This document shows positions 54,805 to 63,338 of a stretch of DNA of 64,000 bases, piece after piece. The stretch comes from Bacteroidaceae bacterium (lineage in GTDB: Bacteria; Bacteroidota; Bacteroidia; Bacteroidales; Bacteroidaceae): assembly GCA_017481875.1 (NCBI GenBank), contig JAFUOP010000014.1, positions 27,059 to 91,058 on the forward strand, written 5' to 3'. The translations under genes were made by a program, and so were the position numbers. The notes beneath the pieces are model-generated. The model did not search any database. It had not been told where the DNA came from and was given only the letters and a program-made list of their open reading frames with translations. Position 1 is the stretch's first letter. Every line of letters begins with the position of its first letter.

Positions 54805-55518
54805 ATGGAGCCACTTTCTGTATATATATCGCACCCCGAGCGACTCAATAGAAATACGCTTTACGAGCTTCGCCTTTTAGTGGCTAAGTATCCTACTTTT
54901 GACGTGGCTCGTCTGCTTATGCTTAAAAATCTCTATATCTTGCACGATGTGGAGCTGGGTAAGGAGATGCGTAAAGCCGCACTGTTCCTTAAGAATCGCT
55001 GGGCATTGTTTGAACTTATGGAGGGCTATGGCAATGCCGAGGTTGAGGATTCTAAGGCTGCAGATGTGGCAGTAGATAGAACAATGGCTCTTATCGATGC
55101 ATTTCTGGAGACGTTGCCTCCCGATAACTTCTCTCTCGAGGCCGAGGGGGCTGCTGCTGTAGATTATGTCTCGGCTTATCTGGCCAAGGAGGCTCCAAAG
55201 CCTGCTGTTCCCGAGTTGCGTGGTCAAAGTCTGATAGATGAGTTCCTGTCGGGTAATAACGAAAAAATTTCTCTTGATTTAAAAAATGAGGGAGAGTTGC
55301 CTGATGTTTCTCACGTGGTAGATGAGCCCGACGAACAGCTCCCCGAAACGTCGTTTTTCACGGAAACGCTTGCTAATATTTATATTAAGCAGGGAAAATA
55401 TGATAAGGCTCTGGAAATTATTAAACGGTTATGTTTGGAATATCCGAATAAAAATCGTTACTTTGCAGACCAAATTAGATTTTTAGAAAAAATAATTAAA
55501 CATACAAAAAGAAAATAA
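54805..55518 (+). CDS. Hypothetical protein with C-terminal TPR motif
   Basis: 237 aa, soluble, no signal peptide. A helical N-terminal part (residues 12-75) is followed by an acidic middle (residues 85-195). The C-terminus has a TPR: ETLANIYIKQGKYDKALEIIKRLCLEYPN. No named family beyond TPR. The gene sits between lptE and secG with gaps of 3 and 1 bases, an order common in the phylum, so a role linked to envelope export is plausible but unproved. Confidence 0.8.
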   Translation: MEPLSVYISHPERLNRNTLYELRLLVAKYPTFDVARLLMLKNLYILHDVELGKEMRKAALFLKNRWALFELMEGYGNAEVEDSKAADVAVDRTMALIDAFLETLPPDNFSLEAEGAAAVDYVSAYLAKEAPKPAVPELRGQSLIDEFLSGNNEKISLDLKNEGELPDVSHVVDEPDEQLPETSFFTETLANIYIKQGKYDKALEIIKRLCLEYPNKNRYFADQIRFLEKIIKHTKRK

Positions 55519-55519
55519 T

Positions 55520-55873
55520 ATGTATTTGGTTTGCGTTTTACTTATTGTAATAGCATCGGTGCTAATGTGTCTGATAGTTTTGGTTCAGAATTCAAAGGGT
55601 GGTGGCCTTGCTTCGGGCTTTGCCTCTTCTAACCAAATTATGGGTGTTAGAAAAACTACAGATTTTTTGGAGAAACTGACTTGGGGCCTTGCAATCTTTA
55701 TGGTTGTTGTGAGCATTGTTGCAGCATGGTCAATACCTCATGCAACAGTATCAGACGAGAGTATCATTCAGCAGAGTGCTGTTGAGAATAGCATTGTAAA
55801 TCCCGAAGTTGCTCCCGACTTTACCGAGGAGGCACCTGCAGAGGTTACAGTGGAGACTCCTGTAGCAGAATAA
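55520..55873 (+). CDS. secG: Preprotein translocase subunit SecG
   Basis: 117 aa with two transmembrane helices (residues 2-22 and 53-76) and the SecG signature LIVLVQNSKGGGLASGFA between them. The C-terminal tail is acidic, rich in Glu, Val and Pro (EEAPAEVTVETPVAE), longer than in E. coli as usual for Bacteroidetes. It is the last gene of the operon and ends at a strong terminator. Confidence 0.93.
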   Translation: MYLVCVLLIVIASVLMCLIVLVQNSKGGGLASGFASSNQIMGVRKTTDFLEKLTWGLAIFMVVVSIVAAWSIPHATVSDESIIQQSAVENSIVNPEVAPDFTEEAPAEVTVETPVAE

Positions 55874-55899
55874 TCTGTTAATAGCACTGCGTGTATAGT

Positions 55900-55928
55900 A
55901 AAAAAAGCCCCAATTTGGGGCTTTTTTT
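55900..55928. terminator. Bidirectional terminator secG/pfkA
   Basis: 14-bp perfect arms AAAAAAAGCCCCAA / TTGGGGCTTTTTTT with one spacer base, between convergent genes; a textbook U-tract hairpin in both directions. Confidence 0.92.
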
Positions 55929-55949
55929 GTGTGCTGTTGCTTTGCCTTC

Positions 55950-56936
55950 TTACGATGCAAGAATCTCTTGTGCACGCACTGTTTCGTGGTCGATGGGCTT
56001 ATCGTGTTTTATAGCCTTTGTAAAAGGTATGTAAACTATTTCGTTGTTGCGCAAGCCAATCATTACATTGCGTTGTCCCTCGAGCAGGGCGTCGATGGCT
56101 GCAACACCTAAGCGGCTGGCCAGAATGCGGTCGTTGGCTGTGGGGCTGCCACCGCGTTGCAGGTATCCGAGAATAGAAACGCGCACGTCGAGTTCTGGGA
56201 ATTTTTGGCGCATACCCTCGGCAACGTCCATAATATTGTAATCTTTTTCGCGCCCTTCGGCAAAAAGTACTATGCTGCTGCTCTTTGTGCGGCGCAAGCC
56301 GTTGGCAATAAATTGGTTTATACGCTCAAACTCGGGGTCAATCTCGGGCAACACGCAGGCCTCGGCACCTGTAGCAAGTGTTCCGTTGAGAGCAAGGAAG
56401 CCTGCGTCGCGGCCCATAACCTCTACAATGAAAAGACGCTCGTGCGACGATGCGGTGTCGCGTATCTTATCGACACACTCCATAATGGTGTTAAGTGCGG
56501 TGTCGTAGCCAATGGTGGTGTCGGTTCCGTAGAGGTCGTTGTCTATTGTTCCGGGCAGGGCAATGCAGGGAATGTCGTATTCGCGTGCAAGATTGTATGC
56601 ACCGGTGATGGAGCCGTCGCCACCAATAACCACAAGTGCATCTATTCCCTCTTTTTTAAGGGTTTCGTAGCCTATGGCGCGGCCCTCTTCAGTCTTGAAT
56701 TCGTCGCAGCGGCTTGTCTTCAGTATAGTTCCTCCACGTTGAATGATGTTGCTCACATTCTCGGTCTTGAACTCCTTGATTTCGCCTGTAATGAGTCCCT
56801 TGTAGCCACGATAGATTCCTTTTACTTTTATTCCGTGATAGATGCAGGCGCGGGTTACGGCGCGTATTGCGGCGTTCATTCCGGGTGCATCACCGCCCGA
56901 CGTGAGTATTCCCACACAATTGATTTTGTTTTTCAT
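55950..56936 (-). CDS. pfkA: 6-phosphofructokinase (ATP type)
   Basis: Phosphorylates fructose 6-phosphate in glycolysis. The 328-aa product has [15 protein letters not shown] at the N-terminus, GGDGSITGA near residue 103 and the catalytic [12 protein letters not shown] near residue 128. Gly at the position after GGD fits an ATP-dependent enzyme; pyrophosphate-dependent forms usually carry Asp. Its start overlaps the ispH stop by 4 bases, so it is the last gene of the porQ-cmk-ispH-pfkA unit. Confidence 0.95.
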   Translation of the reverse strand: MKNKINCVGILTSGGDAPGMNAAIRAVTRACIYHGIKVKGIYRGYKGLITGEIKEFKTENVSNIIQRGGTILKTSRCDEFKTEEGRAIGYETLKKEGIDALVVIGGDGSITGAYNLAREYDIPCIALPGTIDNDLYGTDTTIGYDTALNTIMECVDKIRDTASSHERLFIVEVMGRDAGFLALNGTLATGAEACVLPEIDPEFERINQFIANGLRRTKSSSIVLFAEGREKDYNIMDVAEGMRQKFPELDVRVSILGYLQRGGSPTANDRILASRLGVAAIDALLEGQRNVMIGLRNNEIVYIPFTKAIKHDKPIDHETVRAQEILAS

Positions 56937-57817
56937 TGCTCTGTGTTTTTATGGTTATTATAGTTTAGAATCTCCTGTTTGCAATTTTCCATTAGCCACT
57001 TTGGCGTGGACGTGGCACCGCATATACCTATGCTTTCTACATTGTCGGTGAGCGTGAGGTCTATTTCTTGCGGGCTTTCAATCTGGTGCGAATTGGGATT
57101 CACTCTTTTGCACTCATTAAAAAGAATTTTGCCGTTTGAACTTTTGCGCCCACATACAAAGAATATGAGTTGGTGGCTCTTGGCAAACTCGCCAATACCG
57201 CTCATGCGGTTTGCTACCTGCCTGCACACGGTGTCGAACGATTCGGTTTTCTTGTCGCTATCAATGCGTTGTTCAATGGCTTCCACAATCTGTTTGTAGC
57301 CTTCGAGCGACTTTGTTGTTTGTGAGTATATATAGGTGTTTTTGTCTGTCGCAACCTTGTCGAGCTGTGCGGTGTTCTCTATTACAATGGCTTCGCCGTG
57401 GGTCTGCCCCACAAGGCCGAGCACCTCGGCGTGGCCTGCCTGCCCGTGAATTATTATCTGCCTCTCCTCGTCGGCTGTGCTTTGCCATTTTTGTTTTATG
57501 CGCTGTTGGAGTTTCAGCACCACAGGGCAGGTGGCATCTATAAGTTCAAGGTTGTTCTTGCGGGCAATTTCATATGTTGCGGGTGGCTCTCCGTGTGCGC
57601 GTAGCAGCACTTTTGCGTTGTGCAGCTTGGCAAAAGTGTCGTGGTCTATTGTTATTAGCCCAAGTTTCTTAAGCCTGTCGCACTCAATGCCGTTGTGCAC
57701 TATGTCGCCCAAGCAGTAGAGGGTGCCACCGTTTTGCAGCTCCTCTTCGGCCTTCTTTATGGCGGTTGTTACTCCAAAACAGAAACCGGAATGGTCGTCA
57801 ATCTCTATTTTTAACAT
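56933..57817 (-). CDS. ispH: 4-hydroxy-3-methylbut-2-enyl diphosphate reductase
   Basis: Last step of the MEP isoprenoid pathway, an iron-sulfur enzyme. From ATG 57817 ([11 protein letters not shown]) the product is 294 aa; the longer frame only adds residues inside cmk. Three cluster cysteines are visible in GFCFGV, DATCPVV and [11 protein letters not shown], and AHGEPP carries an active-site His. The start overlaps the cmk stop by 7 bases and the end overlaps pfkA by 4. Confidence 0.94.
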   Translation of the reverse strand: MLKIEIDDHSGFCFGVTTAIKKAEEELQNGGTLYCLGDIVHNGIECDRLKKLGLITIDHDTFAKLHNAKVLLRAHGEPPATYEIARKNNLELIDATCPVVLKLQQRIKQKWQSTADEERQIIIHGQAGHAEVLGLVGQTHGEAIVIENTAQLDKVATDKNTYIYSQTTKSLEGYKQIVEAIEQRIDSDKKTESFDTVCRQVANRMSGIGEFAKSHQLIFFVCGRKSSNGKILFNECKRVNPNSHQIESPQEIDLTLTDNVESIGICGATSTPKWLMENCKQEILNYNNHKNTEQ

Positions 57818-58500
57818 TGTGTGTGTGCAATGAATTGTTCTTTTAACCAAGCCTCTTGTTCGGCACGGGTCATATTGCTGTTGTCGAGCAACAGGGCGTC
57901 GTCGGCTCTTTTCAGGGGGCTTACTTCACGTGTCTGGTCAATGTGGTCGCGCTCCAGTACGTTTTCTAAAATCTCTGCATAATCGGGGTTGTCGCCACGT
58001 GCTTTTAGTTCGTCGTAGCGGCGTTGTGCACGTACTTCGGCCGATGCTGTTACAAATATTTTAAGCTCGGCTTCGGGGAATACCGTGGTGCCAATGTCGC
58101 GCCCGTCCATTACAATTCCCTTCTGCTTGCCCATTTGACGTTGTTGCTCCACCATCTCTGTACGCACAAAATCCAAGGCAGCCACGCGGCTTACCAGGCG
58201 CGATACCTCCAATGAACGTATCTCGTGTTCCACATTTGTGCCGTTGAGCAGGGTAATGGAGTTCTTTGTTTCAGGGTCTGCCTCGAATGTTATTTTTATA
58301 TTACCAAGCTGTGCACGCAATCCATTGGTGTCAATCTCTTCTCCCTTTATAAGCCCATTGCGCAGGCAGTATAGAGCCACAGCACGGTACATAGCCCCGC
58401 TGTCAAAATATAAGTAACCTATGTTGCGGGCAAGAGCTTTTGCCATAGTGCTTTTGCCACACGACGAAAAACCATCTATTGCAATAACAATTTTCTTCAT
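57811..58500 (-). CDS. cmk: Cytidylate kinase
   Basis: Phosphorylates CMP and dCMP. The 229-aa product has the P-loop [14 protein letters not shown] at the N-terminus, [11 protein letters not shown], and the [17 protein letters not shown] motif near residue 130. Length is normal. It lies 9 bp after porQ and overlaps ispH; the porQ-cmk-ispH order is known from other Bacteroidetes. Confidence 0.95.
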   Translation of the reverse strand: MKKIVIAIDGFSSCGKSTMAKALARNIGYLYFDSGAMYRAVALYCLRNGLIKGEEIDTNGLRAQLGNIKITFEADPETKNSITLLNGTNVEHEIRSLEVSRLVSRVAALDFVRTEMVEQQRQMGKQKGIVMDGRDIGTTVFPEAELKIFVTASAEVRAQRRYDELKARGDNPDYAEILENVLERDHIDQTREVSPLKRADDALLLDNSNMTRAEQEAWLKEQFIAHTQC

Positions 58501-58509
58501 AATTTTTGT

Positions 58510-59490
58510 TTATAGTGTATATGATACATTAAACAGCAACGACGACGAAGATACGTGCAACTTGCTGTATGATGCTCCAAGCTTTATTCTATTTGTGTTA
58601 AATCCGGCACCAATGCTTAATCCGTCCCATTTGCTGCTGTCGGTTGATAGCTCCTTGGTCATACGGTAATTATATCCTGCCGCAATGTAGAATCTTTCGC
58701 TCAACAGAATGTCGGCACCGAATGTTAAGTGCTTGAACAATTTTTGTCCGAAACTATCTTTGCTCCCATCGGCATTGTAGAAATCGTCGTCGCTCCATTT
58801 GTGCAGGTTGTTCATTGTAACAGAAATGCGAATGGGGGCGTGAGACAATCTTTTTGTAACCCCAAGCTGTATGTCAAAAGGCATTTTTTCGGTATCCTCC
58901 TCAAAAGCTTTTACCTGTGCGCCCAGGTTCTTGAATACCAATGATGCCGAAAAGTCGCTTTCTTCTTTGTAATAATTTAATCCTAAATCAACTCCCAGAG
59001 CAATAGAACTCATAGCGTCGTACTTTGAATATATGAATTTTCCGGCAACACCACCGCTCCAATGGTCGCTCAGCAGGTAGCTGTATGTTACAGCAAATTC
59101 CATATCTTTTGCATTGAATGTGCCGGTGAAAATATTGTCCTCGGTATATCCGTTAAATTCTCCATAATCAACGTAGCGGGCAATTATGGCACCTGCCGAG
59201 CGTTCGCCAAACACGCGGTTGTATGCTGCACCGGCCACTTTGCCCTCGCTCATATATGTCATATATCCGAGGTTAAGCGTGTTGTGCGTTGTGTTAATGA
59301 GCAACGCGGGGTTGTGTGCCGCCAATGTAATGTCGTCGTTTATAATGGAGATGTTTGTGCCTCCCAGTGCGGCGACGTGCGATGAGTAGGGCAGGCGTAA
59401 AAAGCTAAACGCAATGTCGCCCGTTTGTGCCTTGAGCAGTTGCATTGGCAACGCCGATATTGCTAAAAGTATAAAAACTATAAGTCTCAC
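58510..59490 (-). CDS. porQ: Type IX secretion system protein PorQ
   Basis: 326 aa with signal peptide (MRLIVFILLAISALPMQLLKAQ). A FadL/PorV-like beta-barrel outer-membrane protein: DIAFSFLRLPYSSHVAALGGTNIS start, NPALLINTTHNTLNLGYM, and a terminal strand LLFNVSYTL. PorQ belongs to the T9SS attachment complex with PorU, PorV and PorZ. The assignment rests on the N-terminal pattern plus its conserved neighbours cmk and ispH. A -7-like TATCTTCGC lies at 59541-59533. The integrated element begins just upstream. Confidence 0.87.
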   Translation of the reverse strand: MRLIVFILLAISALPMQLLKAQTGDIAFSFLRLPYSSHVAALGGTNISIINDDITLAAHNPALLINTTHNTLNLGYMTYMSEGKVAGAAYNRVFGERSAGAIIARYVDYGEFNGYTEDNIFTGTFNAKDMEFAVTYSYLLSDHWSGGVAGKFIYSKYDAMSSIALGVDLGLNYYKEESDFSASLVFKNLGAQVKAFEEDTEKMPFDIQLGVTKRLSHAPIRISVTMNNLHKWSDDDFYNADGSKDSFGQKLFKHLTFGADILLSERFYIAAGYNYRMTKELSTDSSKWDGLSIGAGFNTNRIKLGASYSKLHVSSSSLLFNVSYTL

Positions 59491-59710
59491 TTGTTGTATT
59501 GTTTCGTGGTTAATTATGCTTACGAAAGCAATGCGAAGATAATGCTTTTTTTCATCTTTATGTAATTACAGAATAAAATTAAAGCATAAAAAGCGCACCA
59601 CTCAATAATAAATAACTGAAAAAAGAGTTATTTATGATATATGCGCAAAAGAAAATCTTTATAAAATAAACACAAAAGAAAAAAGCGAAATATTGCGATA
59701 AGGAGAAAGT

Positions 59711-59827
59711 ATCCTGATTGTCTGCGAGTTATGTTTGGAGTTCAGTGCATTGCTTAGGTTGAAAAAATACCTTTTGGCAAAACTAAGCACAAGTTGAGTT
59801 CCCATATCGTTACCAGACAATCAGGAT
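59711..59827. repeat. 14-bp inverted repeat upstream of integrase
   Basis: ATCCTGATTGTCTG at 59711-59724 and its exact complement CAGACAATCAGGAT at 59814-59827, 89 bp apart. Too wide for a terminator loop. Could be arm-type integrase sites or the element end. Confidence 0.6.
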
Positions 59828-59888
59828 GCTTTTTATTAGTAAGGTTGTAGTATTCAGTGGTTTGCAATATTTTGCATACACTCAGGTA

Positions 59889-59929
59889 ACTCACTAAGAA
59901 GTAATTTTGTAACAAAAAAATTAGTGAGT
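59889..59929. promoter_or_regulatory. Integrase promoter flanked by a 9-bp inverted repeat
   Basis: TAATTTTG at 59902-59909 is the -7 box. It is framed by ACTCACTAA (59889-59897) and TTAGTGAGT (59921-59929), the second ending just before ATG 59930. Since the left arm lies upstream of the expected transcript start, a protein operator is more likely than an mRNA hairpin. Confidence 0.55.
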
Positions 59930-61162
59930 ATGAGAAGTACATTTAAGATTCTCTTCTATGTGAAGAAAGGCAGCGAGAAGCCTAATGGCAATCTTCCGCT
60001 GATGTGCCGTCTAACCGTTGATGGCGAGGTAAAGCAATTCAGTTGCAAGATGGATGTTTCGCTCCGTTTGTGGGATGTAAAGAATGGTCGTGCTACGGGC
60101 AAGAGCCTCGAAGCACAGAAAATCAATGCTGCGGTTGATAGAATCCGTGTGGATGTGAATCGCCACTATCAGGAGTTGATGCGTAGCGATGGCTATGTTA
60201 CAGCCGCCAAACTCAAAGATGCCTATCTCGGTATAGGAGTAAAGCAGGAGACTTTGGTAAAACTCTTCGAGCAGCATAATATCGAGTTTGCAAAGAAGGT
60301 AGGACACAGCCGAACCAAATCAACCTATTCCCGATACTGCACCGTATGCAACCATATCAAGGAGTTTTTGCAACACACCTATCGCAGAACGGATATTCCG
60401 TTGAAGGAGTTGAATCTCACATTTATCAACGACTTCGAGTATTTCCTCCGCACCGAGAAGAGTTGTCGCACCAATACAGTTTGGGGCTATATGATAGTGC
60501 TTAAACATATCATTGCCATAGCCCGTAATTCGGGACAATTGCCATTCAACCCCTTTGCAGGATATATAAACAGCCCCGAAAGCGTTGATAGAGGCTACCT
60601 CACCCGTGATGAAATACAACGGATGATGGATGCTCCGATGAAGAGCAAGACACACGAACTTGTGCGAGACCTCTTTATCTTTTCGGTGTTTACGGGCTTG
60701 GCATATTCGGATGTCAAGAACCTCACCAATGACAACCTGCAAACATTCTTCGATGGCAACCTGTGGATTATCACCAGAAGAAAGAAGACCAATACCGAAT
60801 CCAATATCCGACTGCTCGATGTTCCAAAACGCATCGTCGAGAAATATAAGGGTATGGGTAGGGATAACCACGTTTTCAAAGTTCCGAGCAATAGTGCGTG
60901 TAATGAGAAGCTCAAAGATATAGCCAAGCAATGCGGTATCAAGACTCGTGTTACCTATCACGTTGCGAGACACTCCGCAGCCACGACCATACTCCTATCC
61001 AATGGAGTCCCCATTGAGACTGTCAGCCGACTGTTGGGACATACGAACATCAAGACTACGCAGATATACGCAAAAATCACCAATCAGAAGATTAGTCAGG
61101 ATATGGCTGAGTTGTCTGCAAAATTGGAGAATATGGAAAAGAGTATCTGTAACGCAATATAA
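59930..61162 (+). CDS. Tyrosine site-specific integrase (IntDOT-like family)
   Basis: 410 aa. The N-terminal arm-binding domain (RSTFKILFYVKKGSEKPNG) and SAM-like core-binding domain (residues about 110-200) precede the catalytic domain: TGLAYSDVKNL near residue 263, RRKKTNTES with the catalytic Lys, HVARHSAATT (His-x2-Arg) near 348, LLGHTNIKTTQIYAK with His and the nucleophile Tyr near 383. The position of the first catalytic Arg is Ala, as is also known in IntDOT-type enzymes. ATG 59930 is chosen over GTG 59924, because the former gives the family's usual MRSTFK start. Confidence 0.93.
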   Translation: MRSTFKILFYVKKGSEKPNGNLPLMCRLTVDGEVKQFSCKMDVSLRLWDVKNGRATGKSLEAQKINAAVDRIRVDVNRHYQELMRSDGYVTAAKLKDAYLGIGVKQETLVKLFEQHNIEFAKKVGHSRTKSTYSRYCTVCNHIKEFLQHTYRRTDIPLKELNLTFINDFEYFLRTEKSCRTNTVWGYMIVLKHIIAIARNSGQLPFNPFAGYINSPESVDRGYLTRDEIQRMMDAPMKSKTHELVRDLFIFSVFTGLAYSDVKNLTNDNLQTFFDGNLWIITRRKKTNTESNIRLLDVPKRIVEKYKGMGRDNHVFKVPSNSACNEKLKDIAKQCGIKTRVTYHVARHSAATTILLSNGVPIETVSRLLGHTNIKTTQIYAKITNQKISQDMAELSAKLENMEKSICNAI

Positions 61163-61172
61163 TATTAGGAGT

Positions 61173-61553
61173 ATGAAACGAGCAATAATCACAATAGACG
61201 AACAAGGAAGAGTACATTTCCCAAACGCCAACGCTAATGATATATGGATGAGCACGCAGGAACTTGTAGAGTTATTGGGAGTAACATTCCCGACATTAAG
61301 TAGCAATATCAGAGCCATATATAAAAGTGGTATCGTCAAGAAGTATGAATCGGAACGATATATTACCCTGCCGAATGGTAACAGCATTGATATATATTCG
61401 CTGCAAATGATAATTGCACTTGCATTCCGCATTGATACCTGCGAAGCATATAGATTAAGAGAAGCGATAATCTGCCGACTATGCCAAAGGAACACAAAGC
61501 CTGATAATCTGATGATGTATATAACACCACGCAATGCTAAATATTCCTGCTGA
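61173..61553 (+). CDS. Small DNA-binding-like protein of the element
   Basis: 126 aa from ATG 61173, 10 bp after the integrase stop. A helix-turn-helix-like region (MSTQELVELLGVTFPTLSSNIRAIYKSG) recalls the N-terminal part of RhuM/KilA-related proteins; a second helical region (IIALAFRIDTCEAYRLREAIICRL) follows. The earlier part of the frame lies within the integrase gene in another phase and is rejected. Probably co-transcribed with the integrase. Function unknown. Confidence 0.7.
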   Translation: MKRAIITIDEQGRVHFPNANANDIWMSTQELVELLGVTFPTLSSNIRAIYKSGIVKKYESERYITLPNGNSIDIYSLQMIIALAFRIDTCEAYRLREAIICRLCQRNTKPDNLMMYITPRNAKYSC

Positions 61554-61596
61554 AATGAAAGAACGGTTGCCCGTTCCTCTACGGGTACAAAGGTAG

Positions 61597-61711
61597 TGCG
61601 GACTCTGTTTGAAAGTGGCAAGTTCAGGCGGCCTGCCGTTTTCGGGATAATCTTCCTCTCATACTTAGAGCGTATTATCCCGAAAAAACCTGCCCCTTTC
61701 AAGCCCGCACA
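61597..61711. repeat. Long imperfect inverted repeat (compound hairpin)
   Basis: Inner perfect arms TTTTCGGGATAAT (61639-61651) and complement (61674-61686) are continued outward by imperfect pairing, in which GTGCGG, TTGAAAG and GGCA on the left match GTGCGGG, TTGAAAG and GGCAGG read back from the right side. Over 100 nt could fold. No ORF covers it. It may be a structured RNA, a terminator, or an integrase/excisionase recognition region. Confidence 0.6.
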
Positions 61712-61765
61712 AGAGAAGTACCCGCAGCGGAGACGACCGACCGACAGGAACGGTAAATCAATGGA

Positions 61766-61814
61766 AATCGGATAATGAAGCCAATTTTTGACTCCATTAT
61801 CCGATTTTCTTTTT
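61766..61814. terminator. Hairpin between element operons
   Basis: AATCGGATAATG (61766-61777) and its exact complement (61795-61806), 17-base loop, followed by TTCTTTTT. It could end plus-strand transcription from the integrase unit, and perhaps minus-strand transcription from the HTH genes. Confidence 0.55.
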
Positions 61815-61867
61815 CACAGACGGAAGACTCCCTCCCTCTAAGAAACAGTTTGGTTTCTCCGTTGTCG

Positions 61868-62173
61868 CTATCTGAACTTCTCGCGGTAGTTCTCATCCAA
61901 TAACTTGTCGATGTCCGATGCACGGTAAAGCACTTTGCCACCAAGACGGATAAAGGGAATACGCCCCTCGTTGCGATAATCTTGAAGGCTGCGACGACTG
62001 ATTTTCAGTTTCTCGGATAAATCCCTGTCGGTATAGAAACTCTCTCCTGCTATGGATGGCTTCTTTAATGAAAAGAGTTTTTCCATTGCACCCGATATTC
62101 GCTCCAATGCTGTGAAATACCTCTTCAATCGCTCGTTGTTCTCCGGTGTCTGCACGTGATTTGTCATAAGCAT
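61868..62173 (-). CDS. Excisionase-like HTH protein
   Basis: 101 aa with a C-terminal MerR/Xis-type winged helix: FYTDRDLSEKLKISRRSLQDYRNEGRIPFIRLGGKVLYRASDIDKLL spans it. The N-terminal half is helical. Such proteins near Bacteroidales integrases act as excisionases or regulators. It lies 12 bp downstream of a second HTH gene and points toward the hairpin region. Confidence 0.85.
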   Translation of the reverse strand: MLMTNHVQTPENNERLKRYFTALERISGAMEKLFSLKKPSIAGESFYTDRDLSEKLKISRRSLQDYRNEGRIPFIRLGGKVLYRASDIDKLLDENYREKFR

Positions 62174-62185
62174 TTGGTTTTAGGG

Positions 62186-62503
62186 TTATTCACTGTTAAA
62201 ATTCTTGTCATACCTCTCTCGCTTGCGTCTATCCTCCACAACCGATACTATACGCTCCACATCTTCGGGCTTGTAGAATGTCTTGTGGCAGATTTGTGAA
62301 TAGGGCAATGTGCCGTTATCACGCAAGGTCTGCAATGTTCGTGGGCTGATGTTGAGCATAAGGCACACATCCTGATTATCCAACCACGTTCTTTGGCTCA
62401 TATCACCGTAGAGGGTGCAGAGCTTTTCCATACGGTCTGCAAAGACTTCGAACTTCGAGAGCATAGCCTCAAATGTCCTCGCTTCAATGTTTACAATTTC
62501 CAT
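62186..62503 (-). CDS. Second excisionase-like HTH protein
   Basis: 105 aa from ATG 62503. A helical N-terminus (FEAMLSKFEVFADRMEKL) precedes an HTH of the same type as the downstream gene (WLDNQDVCLMLNISPRTLQTLRDNGTLPYSQ...), with a basic tail. The two resemble each other, suggesting duplication. The extra 39 codons upstream contain the probable promoter (TATCTTAGC on the minus strand, 62556-62548, with TTGG 20 bp upstream) and are rejected. Confidence 0.85.
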   Translation of the reverse strand: MEIVNIEARTFEAMLSKFEVFADRMEKLCTLYGDMSQRTWLDNQDVCLMLNISPRTLQTLRDNGTLPYSQICHKTFYKPEDVERIVSVVEDRRKRERYDKNFNSE

Positions 62504-62682
62504 AAGTCTATATTTTTTAATTATACATAATTTTCTTGTTCGCTCTGCTAAGATAGAGTAGGCTAAAGCACCCATCCAAGCATTTTGAAGATGTGGCAGT
62601 ATGTGGCGTTCATTTGGCACTCTCTGGCGTCATTCTCCACTTCGCCCACATCGTTAATCTTAGCCATTCTCATTATTCGTTG

Positions 62683-62841
62683 TCATATCTTCACTGCAAA
62701 TAAAAGCACGAAAAAGCATACTGCAATGGGTGTGTCCTCACGTGTCATAGGCTGACATATCGTTACATATTCGGTGCGGTAAATCGCCCCACTAAATCCA
62801 ATCATATCCATCATTACAATCATTTTTCTTTTCGCTGTCAT
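62683..62841 (-). CDS. Possible small membrane protein of the element
   Basis: 52 codons from ATG 62841: a basic start (MTAKRKMIVMMDMIG) and a hydrophobic C-terminal helix (TPIAVCFFVLLFAVKI). A TTTCTTTGC sequence about 15 bases upstream resembles a -7 box and would place the start here, not at 62886. No known family; it may be a chance frame in a region otherwise without genes. Confidence 0.35.
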   Translation of the reverse strand: MTAKRKMIVMMDMIGFSGAIYRTEYVTICQPMTREDTPIAVCFFVLLFAVKI

Positions 62842-63338
62842 TCTGTTTTGTTGGTGCAAAGAAATATAGGAGTTATCACACTCCAATGGCTCATCGGACT
62901 TGTTGCAGTATATGGCGTAGTTCGTGGCACTTTAACAGCCTATTTCAATACTTATACTCATATATTCAGTAGAGTTATCACACCTACACACAATATTCAC
63001 TAACTAAGCAACTACTGAAATAGGTCTCGCTTGCCAAAGAAAAAAATGGGGTTGGATGTAGGGATTCCCGACTTCTCGGAACACCCTCTATCCAATCTCT
63101 TATTTGAACAGATTTTTCCACAAGACAAATTCAAATTAAGCCCTTATCTGAATCGGGCATAAGTGGCGAATCTATGAACTCTTCACCGTCAATCCACAGC
63201 AACAAATAGCAAAACATTTCAAAGCTATTCAATAGAATCCAATTGCTTGACCTACCGAACTATACACACTTACTTTGCTCACGACAATTGGTCAATGTGC
63301 GCACTGAGACCTGAGTGATAACATCAAAAATTGCAGAT
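62842..63338. other. Intergenic region of the element
   Basis: About 500 bases without a convincing gene. It holds AT-rich sequence with TATTCA/TATTCAC runs, the imperfect hairpin at 63052-63095, and the leader of the DUF3408 gene. No tRNA or CRISPR repeat is seen. It may contain replication or regulatory sites. Confidence 0.5.
63052..63095. repeat. Imperfect inverted repeat
   Basis: TTGGATGTAGGGATTCCCGA on the left pairs imperfectly with the 21 bases ending CTATCCAA on the right (reverse TTGGATAGAGGGTGTTCC), loop of a few bases. Not followed by a T-run. Confidence 0.5.

Noticed and set aside
59754-59942. 62-codon frame upstream of the integrase on the minus strand
   Set aside because: Overlaps the integrase promoter and an inverted-repeat arm; low-complexity translation.
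61699-61944. 81-codon minus-strand frame
   Set aside because: Overlaps hairpins and the start of a well-supported HTH gene; no coding features.
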